Assembly: GCF_012222305.1 (NCBI RefSeq)
Contig: NZ_CP035730.1
Coordinates: 248,001 to 312,000 of the forward strand
Origin: Sulfolobus sp. S-194
GTDB taxonomy: Archaea; Thermoproteota; Thermoprotei_A; Sulfolobales; Sulfolobaceae
Reading direction: 5' to 3'
Length of the DNA: 64,000 nt
Made by a program: the position numbers and the translations under genes. The notes beneath the pieces are model-generated. The model saw only the letters and a program-made list of their open reading frames with translations. It did not search any database and was not told the origin of the DNA. Positions 9,683 to 18,039 of this stretch are shown here, piece after piece (the first letter of the stretch is position 1; the number at the start of each line of letters is the position of its first letter).

Positions 9683-11011
9683 ATGTCATTAAATGTTTTA
9701 TTGCGCAAAGTAAAAGAATCGTTTTCGAGTAACAATTATGAAATACCGTTAAAGTTGATTAATGATTATAACATTTACGAAATGGAACTAGAGAAAGTTT
9801 TCTCTAGAAGCTGGATTTTCCTAGGTTTCACTGAGGAGATACCAAATGAAGGAGATTACATGGTGAGATATATTGGCCCAGATCCCTTTATTGTAATTCG
9901 TGGAGATGATGGAAAAATCAGAGCATTCTTCAATAGTTGCAGGCATAGAGGATCAATTATATGCACAAATGAATACGGGAATACTAATAAATTCACTTGT
10001 CCTTATCACGGCTGGTCTTATGATATTAGGGGGAGATTAATTGGAGTGCCTTTACGTGATAAGATCTATAAAAATTTAGATATGAATAAATGGGGATTGT
10101 TAGAAATATATGTGCAGTTTTATGAAAACCTAATATTTGCAAGTATTAATCCGGAAGTAGAACTATACGACTATCTAGGTGAGGCTAGATACTATTTAGA
10201 TATAATCTTCAAATTAACTGGAGGTATGAAACCAGTTAACGTGCCAATTAGATTTATAGCAGATTTTAACTGGAAGATAGGAGCGGAGAATTTCTCGGAA
10301 GATAGGCTTCATACGCTGACAACACATAAAAGTGTCGTAGATTTTGGATTAGCAAGTCCCATATCTAGATTCGGTTATATATCCCCTGGTAAGGATGAAG
10401 TTTCCATAGCAGACTTGAAAACTGTTTCAGGTAAGTTTATAGGAGCGTTTGGGTTCAGATTTGCCCCTGGAGAGCACATTAGAGGCTATTTTGGTTTTAA
10501 TATTAATTCTTCATCTTTAAAAGATGATCCTAGAATAGATGTTTTGAAAAGAGTATCACACACGGTATTTACAATATTTCCTAATCTTTCTGGTTTTATA
10601 TCAGCAGATTCTACAGATGATCCTACTTCTACTAAGCCTAGATATCCAGTTTCCTTACTTAGATTATGGAATCCAATAGCTCCAGACAAAACTGAGGTGT
10701 GGACGTGGGTAATAGTACCTAGAGAAACTAGTGATGAAATAGCTAAAAGAGTTTATGAAATTACTTTATCGCATTTTGGTCCTAGTGGAGCAGCTGAAGA
10801 GGACGACGTTTCCATATGGCGGGGAATAACTAAGGTGGCTGGTGGTTATTTCTCAAGACATGCAGTTACAAATCTAAAAGCTGGAAGTGAAAAGGACTTA
10901 CCTAGATTAGAAAATTGGAATGGTCCAGGAATAGTTAGACCCACGCAGTTCCATGAGGAATGTCAAAGAACGTTTTGGAAAGCATGGATAGAGCGAATGG
11001 TGGAAGAATAA
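9683..11011 (+). CDS. Aromatic-ring-hydroxylating oxygenase alpha subunit (Rieske non-heme iron)
   Basis: A 442-residue alpha subunit of normal length. The Rieske 2Fe-2S ligands are in CRHRG and CPYHGWSYD, near residues 85-110. The mononuclear iron site is ENFSEDRLHTLTTH, giving the D-x2-H-x4-H pattern near residue 200, with the third (acidic) ligand expected in the C-terminal half. The enzyme should insert oxygen into an aromatic ring or oxidise a side chain, using electrons from a ferredoxin and reductase that are not encoded nearby. The beta subunit follows after 1 nt. Rieske oxygenases of this two-subunit type are unusual in thermoacidophilic archaea. It is transcribed divergently from MFS-ADH-UbiD. 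Confidence 0.93.
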   Translation: MSLNVLLRKVKESFSSNNYEIPLKLINDYNIYEMELEKVFSRSWIFLGFTEEIPNEGDYMVRYIGPDPFIVIRGDDGKIRAFFNSCRHRGSIICTNEYGNTNKFTCPYHGWSYDIRGRLIGVPLRDKIYKNLDMNKWGLLEIYVQFYENLIFASINPEVELYDYLGEARYYLDIIFKLTGGMKPVNVPIRFIADFNWKIGAENFSEDRLHTLTTHKSVVDFGLASPISRFGYISPGKDEVSIADLKTVSGKFIGAFGFRFAPGEHIRGYFGFNINSSSLKDDPRIDVLKRVSHTVFTIFPNLSGFISADSTDDPTSTKPRYPVSLLRLWNPIAPDKTEVWTWVIVPRETSDEIAKRVYEITLSHFGPSGAAEEDDVSIWRGITKVAGGYFSRHAVTNLKAGSEKDLPRLENWNGPGIVRPTQFHEECQRTFWKAWIERMVEE

Positions 11012-11012
11012 C

Positions 11013-11525
11013 ATGAATCCGATTGAACTCTTTTATAAGGCTTATAATTTCGAAATTATGGAGGCCGAGATCCTTGATGAAGAGAATTATGATAGTTGGC
11101 TTAAATTATTAGATGAAGACTTTGAGTATGTTGTAGCTTTAGGAAATTTTATTCAAGGTAAGAAATTGAGTTTTGAGAAAAATTCTCAACTCTTCAAGGC
11201 AGACAAGAATAAGTGGAGGGTATTCATAGATAGGCTAAAATCAGACTATGGATGGGCTTATCAATACTCGCAAACAAGGTTAAGAAGAATAGTAAGCAAT
11301 ATTAGAATAGCTGATTTTAGTGAAGATAAAAAGATAATAAATGTAAATAATAATATCATAGTACTAAGAATAAATGGGGAAGAGCAAGTCCAACAACCAA
11401 TAATAATTTCAGGGAAAAGAGAAGATAGTCTAGCGTTACACAATGACGAAATAAGACTAAAGAAAAGAATAGTATATCTTGATCACTCAAGCTATCCATC
11501 GTATAACCTATACTTCCCACTATGA
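11013..11525 (+). CDS. Aromatic-ring-hydroxylating oxygenase beta subunit (NTF2-like)
   Basis: A 170-residue small subunit that starts 1 nt after the alpha-subunit stop. The N-terminal segment with a helix and then YDSWLKLLDEDFEYVVA matches the start of the NTF2-like beta subunits, and RLRRIVSNIRI corresponds to the conserved TRHxxxN-type strand in bacterial homologues. Beta subunits are structural: they stabilise the alpha3beta3 assembly and carry no cofactor. The assignment rests largely on position and size, with moderate sequence resemblance. Confidence 0.85.
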   Translation: MNPIELFYKAYNFEIMEAEILDEENYDSWLKLLDEDFEYVVALGNFIQGKKLSFEKNSQLFKADKNKWRVFIDRLKSDYGWAYQYSQTRLRRIVSNIRIADFSEDKKIINVNNNIIVLRINGEEQVQQPIIISGKREDSLALHNDEIRLKKRIVYLDHSSYPSYNLYFPL

Positions 11526-12494
11526 AATATATACCTTATTTAAATCCTTTCTACTTAATTATTGTTATTATGAATATGACCAACATTAGTATTGTATGGA
11601 AAATCTTAGTATTAAATAATTTTTAAAAAGCGTAAGTTTTAATTGAAAGTCTTCATAGTATCATCATAATGGTATTTATATTTCTATATTAAAACAATGT
11701 ATACAATAACTTTATCTTAGCGTCATCTCTAGCTAGAGATAAACTCCGCTAATGAATTTATAACATAATGGGGACATTATCAAAGTCTTCACTAAATATT
11801 GTCAAATCTTATTTTATGCCATAAAATATTGAATAAATATTTATGGAATCTTTCATAAGAAGAGTAGCATGCATGATTCTCCTAGGTGCTAAACTATTTA
11901 CAAAAATAATTTCAAAAATAATTCTTTTAATTTAGAATTAGAAAAGAGTTAGGTAAGGAATTAGCACTATCCTAGGAATGGGAAAGATTATAACTACTCC
12001 TTTTCCAACAGCCCTTAACAATCGAGTTAACTCTTCACTGGAAATTTCAATACTCAATAGTTTTTAAAAAATATACTGCAACGACTATAAAATTGCTATC
12101 TTAGATCCATCTAATCTTATCTTTTATCATTAAAATATGAACAAATATTAATTGAATTGCTTATAAGAATAATAAATTTTATAATTCACCAAAAAAGTTC
12201 TAAATAGTTTTACCATCTTCATGTCATAATAACAGTTTTAAGATTAGGAAATTTAGCTTGCATTTTCAGTGAATCTAATTCATGAATTCACATTCTAGGT
12301 AAAAGATTTCACTTTTCAAAAGGAGTATAGCTATGATCTAGAAAAGTCTCTTAATAACGTAACGGCTCATCAGGGTTATTTCCAAAATTCTATTTATATA
12401 ACTGGATATACTATATTTCATTAGTATTGTTTAAACATCATTTGAATTAATTAACTAATTAAAACTTATTAATCTATATAGTATCATTATTTTT
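11526..12494. other. 969-bp intergenic region without an intact gene
   Basis: All frames are broken by stops. It holds a perfect 16-bp palindrome at 11725-11740 (listed separately). On the minus strand, about 11955-12070 reads as a short stretch with coding character, containing LTRLLRAVGKGVVIIFPIP, which may be a gene remnant. A TATA-like TTATTAAT near 12466-12473 precedes the MFS gene by about 26 bp. Confidence 0.5.
11725..11740. repeat. Perfect 16-bp palindrome nested in a second inverted repeat
   Basis: ATCTCTAGCTAGAGAT is self-complementary. It is flanked by TTAGCG (11717-11722) and its complement CGCTAA (11747-11752), so it could form a cruciform or, if transcribed, a hairpin. No gene is within 200 bp on either side. 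Function unknown. Confidence 0.5.
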
Positions 12495-13760
12495 ATGAAA
12501 TCCCTCATAGACCTTTCCAGACCCAAAAGAATCATAAGGATAATCCCAATAGTATTCTTTCTATATTTGATAAATTTTCTAGATAGAGTTAATATCTCAT
12601 ATGCTATTGATGCAAGAATGTTTCAATATTTAGGTGTATCTTCATCTCAAGTTGGAATAGTAGCATCACTTGCATCAGCACTCTTCTTCGTTGGGTATTT
12701 TATTCCCCAAATATTTTCTAACTTAGGAATTAATAGATACGGTGTTAGGAAGATATTTGCAATAGCATTTACTGCATGGGGTATAATAACAATATTGACA
12801 GGTTTTGTAACAGCTGTGGTACAAGTTTATGTGTTGAGATTCCTTTTAGGTATTGCTGAGGGACCCTTTTATGCTGGAGTAATATTTTATTTAAGTATTT
12901 GGTTTCTTAAGCCAGAAAGGGCAACGGCTAATAGTTTGTTTAATGCCGCAATACCTATTTCTGGTATAATCGGTGGCCTAATAGCCGGGTCGATTTTTGC
13001 GGTTTATGGAGATTATCCTGGATGGAGATATTTATTCTGGTATGAGGGTATTTTAGCCTTAATAGGAGCATTAATAGCCTATTTTCTTCTAACTGATTTT
13101 CCTAAGGACGCTAAATGGCTAAGTGAAGAGGAAAGGGAAGCCTTAGAGAGAGCTAAGGCGGAGGAAGAGGTCGAAAAGGTTAAGGTTAGTTGGGTCTCTG
13201 CGTTAGCTCATAGAGATGTAATACTATTGGCAATAGTTTACTTTTTAGGAGTTACAAGCCTTTACGGATACTCTATCTGGTTACCCAGCATCATAAGTGC
13301 TATAGCTAAAGTTAATGCTAGTATAGCGAGCTTTTTATCAGTTATTCCTTATGTTATTGCCTCAATTTCACTAATTATAATAGCCTGGTATGCTGATAAA
13401 CATCAGAATCACAAGATTATTACCTCAATTGTTTTCGTGATAGCTGGATTAGGATTAGCGTTAAGCGCGGCAACAGAGAGTATTTTTATTATCTCATTTA
13501 TACTTTTCGCAATAGCTGCAATTGGAATATACAGTTTTATAGCTACATTTTGGGCAGTTCCTCAGAAGTTTTTACATGGTGATGCAGCTGCAGCAGCAAT
13601 AGGCCTTATAAATGCAGTAGGTAACTTAGGAGGAATTGCTGGACCGATAATTGTTGGCTTTTTGAAATCTTATACTGGGTCTTTCGTAGACGGTGTTTAC
13701 GCTATGGCTTTATTTTCATTCTTAGCGGGCATAGTAATGATTTTGGTTAAAAAAGAATAA
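12495..13760 (+). CDS. MFS transporter (anion:cation symporter type)
   Basis: A 421-residue membrane protein with 12 predicted segments. It has the N-terminal [11 protein letters not shown] motif typical of the anion:cation symporters (hexuronate, phthalate, 4-hydroxyphenylacetate permeases), [14 protein letters not shown] at the fourth and fifth segments, and a charged central loop ([14 protein letters not shown]). It probably imports an organic acid with protons. It stands alone between two long gene-poor stretches; the nearest catabolic genes on the same strand are the Rieske oxygenase subunits 970 bp upstream. A TATA-like element lies about 26 bp before the ATG. Confidence 0.9.
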   Translation: MKSLIDLSRPKRIIRIIPIVFFLYLINFLDRVNISYAIDARMFQYLGVSSSQVGIVASLASALFFVGYFIPQIFSNLGINRYGVRKIFAIAFTAWGIITILTGFVTAVVQVYVLRFLLGIAEGPFYAGVIFYLSIWFLKPERATANSLFNAAIPISGIIGGLIAGSIFAVYGDYPGWRYLFWYEGILALIGALIAYFLLTDFPKDAKWLSEEEREALERAKAEEEVEKVKVSWVSALAHRDVILLAIVYFLGVTSLYGYSIWLPSIISAIAKVNASIASFLSVIPYVIASISLIIIAWYADKHQNHKIITSIVFVIAGLGLALSAATESIFIISFILFAIAAIGIYSFIATFWAVPQKFLHGDAAAAAIGLINAVGNLGGIAGPIIVGFLKSYTGSFVDGVYAMALFSFLAGIVMILVKKE

Positions 13761-14410
13761 ATTACTCTACGTTTTATCGTAAATATAAATCTTTTTTAAG
13801 ACTATATTAATCTCTTTTATTTTCTTAATTACACTTCCTTAAAGGTTAAGGTCAGCATAAGTCTGCTCATAAGTCATAAGCTTTAGGAAGATAGTTATCT
13901 AATTTCACTTATCCTTACTTAAGAGTAAAAGCGTTGTTTGAAAAAGAAATAACTCAGATTACAAATAAGTTAAGAAAAGACTTTGGTTACCTTATTAGTT
14001 TTATAGATGAAATTTAATAGAGCTACAAATAGAGAGAAAGAGTTCAGCTTTCACCATGACTAGTCATCATTTTTAACCACTATTACTTATTCAGCCTTAT
14101 CATCTTTCTCGTATGTAAGGAAGTATGAAAACATCCCAAATACGTTTATGCGTATTTCTAATTTGTAGTAGAGTGTGTCCAACTATATTGTTAGTTTAAT
14201 ATTTATCATATAAATTAAAGAAAATCCTTTCAATTTAACGTAGGATTTTATAAAAAATTTTGCATTAATAAATAATTTTTTGTTAGAAAAGACACTAACA
14301 AGATGAGACTATCTAGATTTTTTAACTAAATCTGAAACAAATGAAATTGTTGGACACACAGTTGTAGTGAGCACGAAAGCTTTTTTCTTTTATAAACAAA
14401 GTGTGAAATC
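13761..14410. other. 650-bp intergenic region with a MITE-like element
   Basis: It contains the element at 14171-14361 (listed separately). Upstream, about 13889-14018 on the plus strand reads open for about 41 codons with coding-like character (EKEITQITNKLRKDFGYLI) but has no start codon and no recognisable family, so it may be a remnant. A TATA-like TTTTATAAA at 14388-14396 lies unusually close (about 19 bp) to the methyltransferase ATG. Confidence 0.5.
14171..14361. mobile_element. MITE-like non-autonomous element, about 191 bp
   Basis: Terminal inverted repeats contain a perfect 11-bp match, GTGTGTCCAAC (14173-14183) with GTTGGACACAC (14349-14359). The 7-bp direct repeat TTGTAGT occurs at 14163-14169 and 14362-14368, immediately outside the ends, as expected of a target-site duplication. 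There is no coding capacity inside. Its size is similar to that reported for small non-autonomous elements of S. solfataricus such as SM2, but I cannot compare sequences. It ends 50 bp before the methyltransferase gene and may have altered its promoter. Confidence 0.6.
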
Positions 14411-15010
14411 ATGACTGTAGATTTTGGTATTTATCACCATTCTACCAAAGAGGAATCGGAATCACTAAGGAAAGTGATAAGGCAGCTTTTTATTAACGCT
14501 TTTATGAAAATTGGAATACATAAGTATAGAGAGATTAGGGTCTTAGATGTAGGATGTGGATTAGGGTTTCTTAGTTATGTTGTTGCTGACTATTTTCCTA
14601 GGGCTAGGGTCTTAGGGATAGATACGTTTGAAGATTCGAGTCTTCCAGGTTCTAGTATAGAAAAAGCTAAGGAAAATATGTGTAAACTTAAGATTGACAA
14701 TAGGGTAACATTTAAGTCCTTAAGTGTATTAGACATTACACCAGATTTAGGGTATTTTGACTTAGTAGTATCTAACTTGGTTTTGCATAACTTGGGAGAG
14801 AAGAGGTTTGAAGCTTATGAGAAGATTTCAAAAGTCATGGATAATAATTCCTTTTTCATTAACGGAGACTTATTCATGGGAGAATTTGAAAAAATGTTTC
14901 AAATAGATATGAGTAGAATAAATAAAACATTTCAACTGCAATATTACGATAAAATAAAACTATCGTCATCTATTGCTTATTACTTGACTGTGCTTAAATT
15001 AAAAGTGTAA
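14411..15010 (+). CDS. Class I SAM-dependent methyltransferase
   Basis: A 199-residue single-domain protein. Motif I is VLDVGCGLGFLSYV near residues 50-63, the acidic end of the second strand is in VLGIDTFEDS, and motif IV is FDLVVSNLVLHNLGEKR near residue 120. This is the Methyltransf_11/25 type, which acts on small molecules more often than on RNA. Nothing in the sequence indicates the acceptor. It is monocistronic, with the MITE-like element just upstream, and converges on the membrane protein at 15046. Confidence 0.85.
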   Translation: MTVDFGIYHHSTKEESESLRKVIRQLFINAFMKIGIHKYREIRVLDVGCGLGFLSYVVADYFPRARVLGIDTFEDSSLPGSSIEKAKENMCKLKIDNRVTFKSLSVLDITPDLGYFDLVVSNLVLHNLGEKRFEAYEKISKVMDNNSFFINGDLFMGEFEKMFQIDMSRINKTFQLQYYDKIKLSSSIAYYLTVLKLKV

Positions 15011-15045
15011 ATTATAGTTAAGGAAGGCAAGACTTTAATGTTGAG

Positions 15046-15600
15046 CTAGGTTAATATAACTCCTACTAATAAGAAGATTAATATGGGTATTTCAATCGTT
15101 AATTCAATATTATATAAATATAATTTTCTTGGTACTGAGTTTTTACAGAAATAAAATGCTATCTCTCTAGTAATAAAATTTGCTAAAAAGAAGATAATGA
15201 AACCTAAATTAATTAAATAGTTTGCTACAATCATTTCTATCGGCGACATTTCTATAATTGAATTTGCTAGTGACCATTTTATTACATTAGACAACAATGG
15301 TTTCATACTACCACTGTAATGTAAAAAGTTACTACTGCTACACACAATTTTCATCATAATACTTGCTAATATAAGGTTTAGTAGTATTAATTTAGATATA
15401 GGGTCATGAGGTATTATAACTAATAACGATATAATTATGCCTATCAGATAATAACATATCGTGATAACTAGGGGTAACAAGTACGATTCTAATCTCTTAT
15501 TAAACGAATAAAAATAGGAAGAAAAAAGTAATCCCTTATGTGGGTTTATGCCTTCGACAAAGCCAAGGCTAAGGATAGCAATAAGAGTCAGAGGAAGCAT
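15046..15600 (-). CDS. Polytopic membrane protein of unknown function
   Basis: A 184-residue hydrophobic protein with five or six predicted membrane segments. Near the N-terminus it has GFVEGINPHKGLLFSSYF, which recalls the small-residue-plus-NP motif at the start of several transporter families (LysE, DsbD, TauE types), but I cannot place it in one. Its ATG lies inside the SBP56 gene: the two overlap by 32 nt in different frames. It is therefore almost certainly co-transcribed with, and translationally linked to, SBP56. It could export or import a sulfur compound or a metal needed by that enzyme (inference). Confidence 0.7.
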   Translation of the reverse strand: MLPLTLIAILSLGFVEGINPHKGLLFSSYFYSFNKRLESYLLPLVITICYYLIGIIISLLVIIPHDPISKLILLNLILASIMMKIVCSSSNFLHYSGSMKPLLSNVIKWSLANSIIEMSPIEMIVANYLINLGFIIFFLANFITREIAFYFCKNSVPRKLYLYNIELTIEIPILIFLLVGVILT

Positions 15601-16957
15601 CTCCTCCCCTTAACCTAACTTGATGCGACCTAGCCTCTCCAAAATCCACGAAGAACTCCTTATCCACATCTAGACCTCCATCTGGATTAGCATTTAGTTT
15701 AACCATCCATCCCTTTAAGCCCTCTGGATAGAATTGATTATCCCAAGTACTATATAGGGAATTGGTAACGTAAACTCTTTTTCCGTCCCTACTGATTTCA
15801 ATCATCTGAGGAGCTCCGGTTAATTTATACCCAGCAGGATGATTAGCTCTATGGAAGATTCCTCCTAGTTTCACTTTGCTGGTTAATACGGGCTTGAAAG
15901 GATTGCTAATATCGTACTGTCTTACCTCACCTATTCCCCATAAGCTCAAATAGAGGAACTTATCGTCTAAGCTTATGTCAATATCAGTTACTAGAGGAGG
16001 AACCGCCTTGAAAGGCTTTAGTATTTCTGGCAAATCACCCTCTAACGGTTCTGCGGGTATTTCAATTACTTTCTCTGCATTCCATTTACCATCTTCGTAG
16101 TACCATAACCAGATTGAACTGCTCAGATCCTTTAGGCTTACTACCATATTTATGAATCCCATGAGTTTAGTTGGGTCATGTAGGGGTCTAAGCTCTAACG
16201 CCATCCTATTCTCTTCACCTAATGTTAAGCTGTGTAATCTCTTTCTCTTCCTCAAATCCCAGAAGTGGATCCTATTCCCATACTTATCCTTTAGATGTTC
16301 TAGCTTTAGACCGTCTTCAATAGTATTTGGCACTGCCCATTCACTACTCACTAAAACTTCGTTAGGTAAGTTCCACCAAAAGTCGTACGCTAAGTACTGA
16401 TCTCCTCTGTCTATCTCCCACTTGCCTAAAGGTTCAAAACTGTAATGGTCTAACATTAAAATTCCTCCTGGACCCTCACCGTTTTCATTGCCAAAAGCAC
16501 TTATGTAGATACCATCTGGCCCACAATGGACTGTGTGGAGCCTAGAATATCCGCTGACTTTTTTGATTTCCTCTGGTTCTATTACCTTAACTATGCTAGG
16601 TTCTCTGGGATTGGGTTTGGTATCTATAATGTATATTCTTGATGACCTTAAGGTTGGGACTATCAGAAATCTTCTTTCAACGTTAGGTTTGCCATTTGGA
16701 CATAATGCTGAACTGCAAGCGTTCCAGCCAAAGTGGTGTAATTCGTCGTTAATGTATGGTAATTCTATTTTGTGGACTATTTTTGAGTAAGTCTCAGACT
16801 TTGGGTTTACATCAACTACTGCTATGAAATCTGGCCTATTTATTCCAGTTCCAGTGTATAAGCAAGCAACATAAGCTAAGTCCTCTGGAGGTGATTTCAT
16901 GGCCATCTTTGGAGATGGATAAAACGTTGGATCTCTTTTGAACGGAACCGCAGTCAT
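15569..16957 (-). CDS. Selenium-binding protein 56 family (methanethiol-oxidase-like)
   Basis: A 462-residue member of the SBP56 family, close in length to human SELENBP1 (472). Shared segments include ELHHFGWNACSSAL with the conserved cysteine, RLHTVHCGPDG, YDFWWNLPNEVLVSSEWA, TSLYSTWDNQFYP and the C-terminal FFVDFGEARSHQVRLRGGD. Bacterial and human relatives oxidise methanethiol to formaldehyde, sulfide and peroxide, using copper held by histidines. Activity in archaea is not established as far as I know. No selenocysteine is implied. A TATA-like sequence (TTATATAA) lies about 24 bp before the ATG. The downstream membrane protein overlaps its 3' end. Confidence 0.92.
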   Translation of the reverse strand: MTAVPFKRDPTFYPSPKMAMKSPPEDLAYVACLYTGTGINRPDFIAVVDVNPKSETYSKIVHKIELPYINDELHHFGWNACSSALCPNGKPNVERRFLIVPTLRSSRIYIIDTKPNPREPSIVKVIEPEEIKKVSGYSRLHTVHCGPDGIYISAFGNENGEGPGGILMLDHYSFEPLGKWEIDRGDQYLAYDFWWNLPNEVLVSSEWAVPNTIEDGLKLEHLKDKYGNRIHFWDLRKRKRLHSLTLGEENRMALELRPLHDPTKLMGFINMVVSLKDLSSSIWLWYYEDGKWNAEKVIEIPAEPLEGDLPEILKPFKAVPPLVTDIDISLDDKFLYLSLWGIGEVRQYDISNPFKPVLTSKVKLGGIFHRANHPAGYKLTGAPQMIEISRDGKRVYVTNSLYSTWDNQFYPEGLKGWMVKLNANPDGGLDVDKEFFVDFGEARSHQVRLRGGDASSDSYCYP

Positions 16958-17616
16958 TAATTATATTTTGTTATATAATTTATTAAGGTTTATTGTAAGT
17001 GCAACAATATCAACTATTTTACACAATTAACTTTTATATTTCTGTTTAATGACTCTGGGTTCCGATTTTAAGTGAAAAAAGGGTTTTATTTTATGATTAG
17101 AGATTGTATATATATTCTGTTTATATATACGTATAATTTTCTATATCATAAAAACTACAGATCTAAGAAGAGAGTTAATGTTATGTTTTTAGGTCAAAGT
17201 CCTATAAATTTTAATTTTACTTGTTATGAATGTTATAATATCTATATTGATCACGGATTATTATATGGGACGGCTTTCACTCTATATAGAGTAAAAGTAT
17301 AAGGTATAAATACTAGAGGTTTGTAAAGAGACGGTTTATAGGTTGACTCATTAATCATGCGGTGAAGATACTTCCACCGCCCCTAGACTTCTGCTAACCA
17401 AAAGCTTAGAAAACAATATGATAACTACCACAAGAAGAACAAGAAATATCCTCTATAATTACACTCCACCTACTCATACAATATAATTTAGGTTAATGAT
17501 AACAATAGCTAGTAGAATAGTAGGTAGCGATAACGAAAACGCTGATATGGATTTTCCGCAATATTAATCTTGTTACTGTAGTTAGACTTTTTTCCTACAT
17601 AAGTTATTAGAGTTTT
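16958..17616. other. 659-bp divergent intergenic region
   Basis: It holds the SBP56 promoter at its left end, a 14-bp palindrome ACTCTATATAGAGT at 17279-17292, and a GC-rich hairpin region listed separately (17335-17420). A 76-codon open frame at 17072-17302 opens with GTG and has no family resemblance, so it is not called. Confidence 0.5.
17335..17420 (+). ncRNA. Candidate structured RNA or mobile-element end (GC-rich hairpin)
   Basis: A GC-rich island in AT-rich DNA. GCGGTG (17359-17364) pairs with CACCGC (17375-17380) across a 10-nt loop, and CCCCTAGACTTCTGC follows. A good TATA, GTATAAAT (17304-17311), sits about 25-30 bp before the start of the region. A sequence similar to a C box (GTGAAGA) is present but I find no D box, so a C/D guide RNA is not supported. 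On the minus strand it could be the hairpin end of a lost IS200/IS605-type element. Boundaries are approximate. Confidence 0.25.
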
Positions 17617-18027
17617 ATGGATTTACAAAATGTATTGGAAAATAGTGATAGGGTATTCAAGTTTTTAGAAGTTAAGATCTTAGAGATAAAGCCAGGTTAT
17701 TCTAAGATCCAAATTCCTTATAAGGAGGAGTTCTGTAGAAGAGGTAATGTGCTAAACGGTGGGATAATAATGACTGCTATCGATTTTGCAGGAGGTCTAG
17801 CTACTTTATCTGTGAATGATGGGATAGACCAAGTTACTCAAGAGTTAAAGATAAACTTTCTTGAGCCTATGTATAAGGGACCGTTTATTGTCGAAGGTAA
17901 GGTGGTAAGAAAAGGAAGGACTGCTGTTGTGGTGCAAATAGAGTTTAGGGATAGTGAAGGAAAATTGGGTGCTATAGCTTTAGGCACTTGGTATATAATA
18001 AGGGATAGGATAGTTAAAAAGGAATGA
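17617..18027 (+). CDS. PaaI-family hotdog thioesterase
   Basis: A 136-residue single hotdog domain. [24 protein letters not shown] near residues 42-65 is the PaaI motif: the catalytic acidic residue is in AIDFA and a glycine pair replaces the usual H-G-G. Members hydrolyse acyl-CoA esters, often aromatic ones, to recycle CoA when a pathway stalls. It ends 12 nt from the convergent acyl-CoA ligase at 18040-19572, a likely functional partner. A second family member is at 25134-25535. Confidence 0.9.
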   Translation: MDLQNVLENSDRVFKFLEVKILEIKPGYSKIQIPYKEEFCRRGNVLNGGIIMTAIDFAGGLATLSVNDGIDQVTQELKINFLEPMYKGPFIVEGKVVRKGRTAVVVQIEFRDSEGKLGAIALGTWYIIRDRIVKKE

Positions 18028-18039
18028 GAATAATAGAAC

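Noticed and set aside
17072-17302. 76-codon open frame starting with GTG
   Set aside because: No family resemblance, odd composition rich in Tyr and Phe, no TATA at the right distance, and it lies in AT-rich intergenic DNA.
17359-17400. C/D-box guide RNA
   Set aside because: A near-match to the C box exists, but no D box (CTGA) is found at a suitable distance, so only a generic structured-RNA candidate is reported.
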